Below, piece after piece: positions 62,040-64,000 of a stretch of 64,000 bases of DNA. The notes beneath the pieces are model-generated. The model did not search any database and was not told the origin of the DNA. It worked only from the letters and a program-made list of their open reading frames with translations. Source of the stretch: Halictus rubicundus (taxonomy: Eukaryota > Arthropoda > Insecta > Hymenoptera > Halictidae); the NCBI RefSeq assembly GCF_050948215.1, contig NC_135165.1:4128501-4192500 (forward strand), written 5' to 3'. A program made the position numbers and the translations under genes. Each line of letters begins with the position of its first letter. The first letter of the stretch is position 1.

Positions 62040-63599
62040 TTAACACTAGATTTACGGGACCCGTCGAAATGACGGGTTCTAATATTTTTAATTCAATATT
62101 ATTAAGATTTTAAGATTGCATACATAAGAAATTATTTAGCAAATTTATTTCTTTCCATTTTTGCGTTGACAAGATTTGAGATCCGTCAAAATGACGGGTT
62201 CTAATATTTTTAATTCAATATTATTAACATTCCAAGGATGCATACATGAGAAATTATTTAGCAAATTTCTTTCTTTCTGTATGTATTATTTTAAAAATGT
62301 GGGTAACAGGTTCTTGTTATTTGTATGAAGTAATGCAAAATAGTCGCTTTTAGTGCTCCCGTAAACCTAGTGTTAATAATACTAGTGAAATCTCTTCCTT
62401 TCCATTTTTGCGTTGACAAAATTTGAGATCCGTCAAAATGACGGGTTCTAATATTTTTAATTTAATATCCTTAAGATTCTGAGGATGCATACATAAGAAA
62501 TTATTTAGCAAATTTATTTCTTTGGGTATATATTATTTTAAAAATGTGGGTAACACGGTCTTGTTATTTTTATGAAGTAATGCAAAATAGTCGCGTTTAG
62601 TGCTTCCGTAAACCTAGTGTTAATAATACTAGTGAAATCTCTTCCTTTCCATTTTTGCGTTGACAAAATTTGAGATCCGTCAAAATGACGGGTTCTAATA
62701 TTTTTAATTCAATATTATTAAGATTCCAAGGATGCACACATAAGAAATTATTTAGCAAATTTATTTCTTTGGGTATATATTATTTTAAAAATGTGGGTAG
62801 CACGTTATTTTTATGAAGTAATGCAAAATAGTCGCGTTTAGTGCTCCCGTAAACCTAGTGTTAATAATACTAGTGAAATCTCTTTCTTTCCATTTTTGCA
62901 TTGACAAAATTTGAGATCCGTCAAAATGACGGGTTCTAGTATTTTTAATTCAATATTATTAAGATTCCAAGGATGCATACATAAGAAATTATTTAGCAAA
63001 TTTATTTCTTTGGGTACATATTATTTTAAAAATGTGGGTAACACGGTCTTGTTATTTTTATGAAGTAATGAAAAATAGTCGCTTTTAGTGCTCCCGTAAA
63101 CCTAGTGTTAATAATACTAGTGAAATCTCTTCCTTTCCATTTTTGCGTTGACAAAATTTGAGATCCGTCAAAATGACGGGTTCTAATATTTTTAATTCAA
63201 TATTATTAAGATTCCAAGGATGCACACATAAGAAATTATTTAGCAAATTTATTTCTTTGGGTATATATTATTTTAAAAATGTGGGTAGCACGTTATTTTT
63301 ATGAAGTAATGCAAAATAGTCGCTTTTAGTGCTCCCGTAAACCTAGTGTTAATAATACTAGTGAAATCTCTTTCTTTCCATTTTTGCATTGACAAAATTT
63401 GAGATCCGTCAAAATGACGGGTTCTAATATTTTTAATTCAATATTATTAAGATTCCAAGGATGCATACATAAGTAATTATTTAGCAAATTTATTTCTTTG
63501 GGTATATATTATTTTAAAAATGTGTGTAACACGGTCTTGTTATTTTTATGAAGTAATGAAAAATAGTCGCTTTTAGTGCTCCCGTAAACCTAGGGTTAA
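62040..63599 (+). repeat. MITE family A amplified as a tandem array (241/247-bp units)
   Basis: Bounded by TTAACACTAGATTTACGGG and CCCGTAAACCTAGGGTTAA, the ends of one family A element. Inside, ATCCGTCAAAATGACGGG recurs at 62181, 62428, 62675, 62916, 63163 and 63404 (247, 247, 241, 247, 241). Each unit ends CCGTAAACCTAGTGTTAA followed by TAATACTAGTGAAATCTC. The last four units alternate in type (with and without ACGGTCTTG). The array ends 116 bp before the last exon. Confidence 0.95.
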
Positions 63600-63715
63600 T
63601 AAATACGAGTGTTAATTGCATCGCTTTCTGCGCCCAACTTCTCGCCGGGTGAAATGTGTGTATAATTATTGTGTCGAGTTCTTAACTCGAGTAAAACTGT
63701 GCTTGATGTTGGCAG

Positions 63716-63941
63716 GCTGGAGACGTACCAATGGAGCGAGAACACTGTCAAGACGGTGATTAGACCGCACTGGCAAGTGCACGATGACTACGTGAAGAGA
63801 TCGATCCAAATGATAGTTACACCGAAGGTTCGAGCCGAGGCGCAAGCACACTTCAATTGTCCGGAATTGGAGGGTGCGGAATTAGAAGATCAGGGCGAGG
63901 ACGGCACGGCTCTGACACATTGGGAGAAGCGAGTGTTCGAG
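63716..63941 (+). CDS. Lmln: Invadolysin exon with probable third zinc ligand; gene continues past window
   Basis: Acceptor TTGGCAG, donor GAG|GTCAGT. One base completes Thr, then 75 codons: LETYQWSENTVKTVIRPHW at the start, then a segment ending VTPKVRAEAQAHFNCP, then ELEGAELEDQGEDG and THWEKRVFE. HFNCP.LEGAELEDQG is the strong M8 signature. The histidine of THWEK (63918-63920) is the probable third zinc ligand by analogy with the SHW segment of leishmanolysin. It lies 103 residues after the second HEXXH histidine. Exit is in phase 0, so at least one more exon lies beyond 64000. Confidence 0.96.
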
Positions 63942-64000
63942 GTCAGTGTGCGTTGCTATAGTGCTGGCAGAAGTAATCACACTGTACGACGTTTATTAAA

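Overview
The window looks like insect nuclear DNA, most likely from a hymenopteran such as a bee. This is inferred from AT-rich, CpG-tolerant intron sequence, GT-AG introns of very uneven size, and many small TTAA-type DNA transposons. No bacterial, organellar or viral gene is visible. One gene can be supported: the plus-strand leishmanolysin-like peptidase (invadolysin, Lmln, peptidase family M8). Seven consecutive coding exons lie at 16023-16123, 45990-46020, 55239-55321, 59078-59189, 59511-59692, 59773-59976 and 63716-63941. Their phases join cleanly into 939 nt (313 codons) carrying the HEILH zinc site. The exon with the start codon and signal peptide is not recognised in the first 16 kb, and the gene continues past the right edge.

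The rest, about 98% of the window, is intron or 5' flank, and most recognisable structure in it is repetitive. Five families of short TTAA-ended elements (called A, B, C, D and K here; piggyBac-type MITEs by structure) are scattered through it. Several are inserted exactly into the TTAA end of another element, or inside one. Three TA-flanked Tc1/mariner-type families are also present, one keeping the C-terminal tail of a Tc1-like transposase.

Layout: 1-16022 is upstream sequence or first intron, with a 193-bp array at 3.1-3.8 kb, MITE A near 6 kb and MITE B at 7.3 and 15.6 kb. The 29.9-kb intron 16124-45989 holds a 450-bp inverted repeat built on MITE C (19.7-22.0 kb), an eight-copy 173-bp satellite (24.3-25.6 kb), an old ~90-bp array (28.3-28.9 kb), MITE chains at 27.1 and 36.8 kb, a possible solo LTR at 42.5 kb and a mariner MITE inside MITE B at 44.4 kb. 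The 9.2-kb intron 46021-55238 holds a 192-bp satellite, a Tc1 remnant inside MITE K, a diverged 193-bp triplication and a satellite with a dimeric higher-order period. The intron 55322-59077 holds a 173-bp satellite related to the previous two, and 59977-63715 holds four TTAA families, including MITE A amplified into a tandem array.

The most interesting signals are the chaining of TTAA elements at single shared TTAA sites, one satellite superfamily dispersed to four places in the same gene in both orientations, and the repeated use of periods near 173 or 193 bp by arrays of unrelated sequence.
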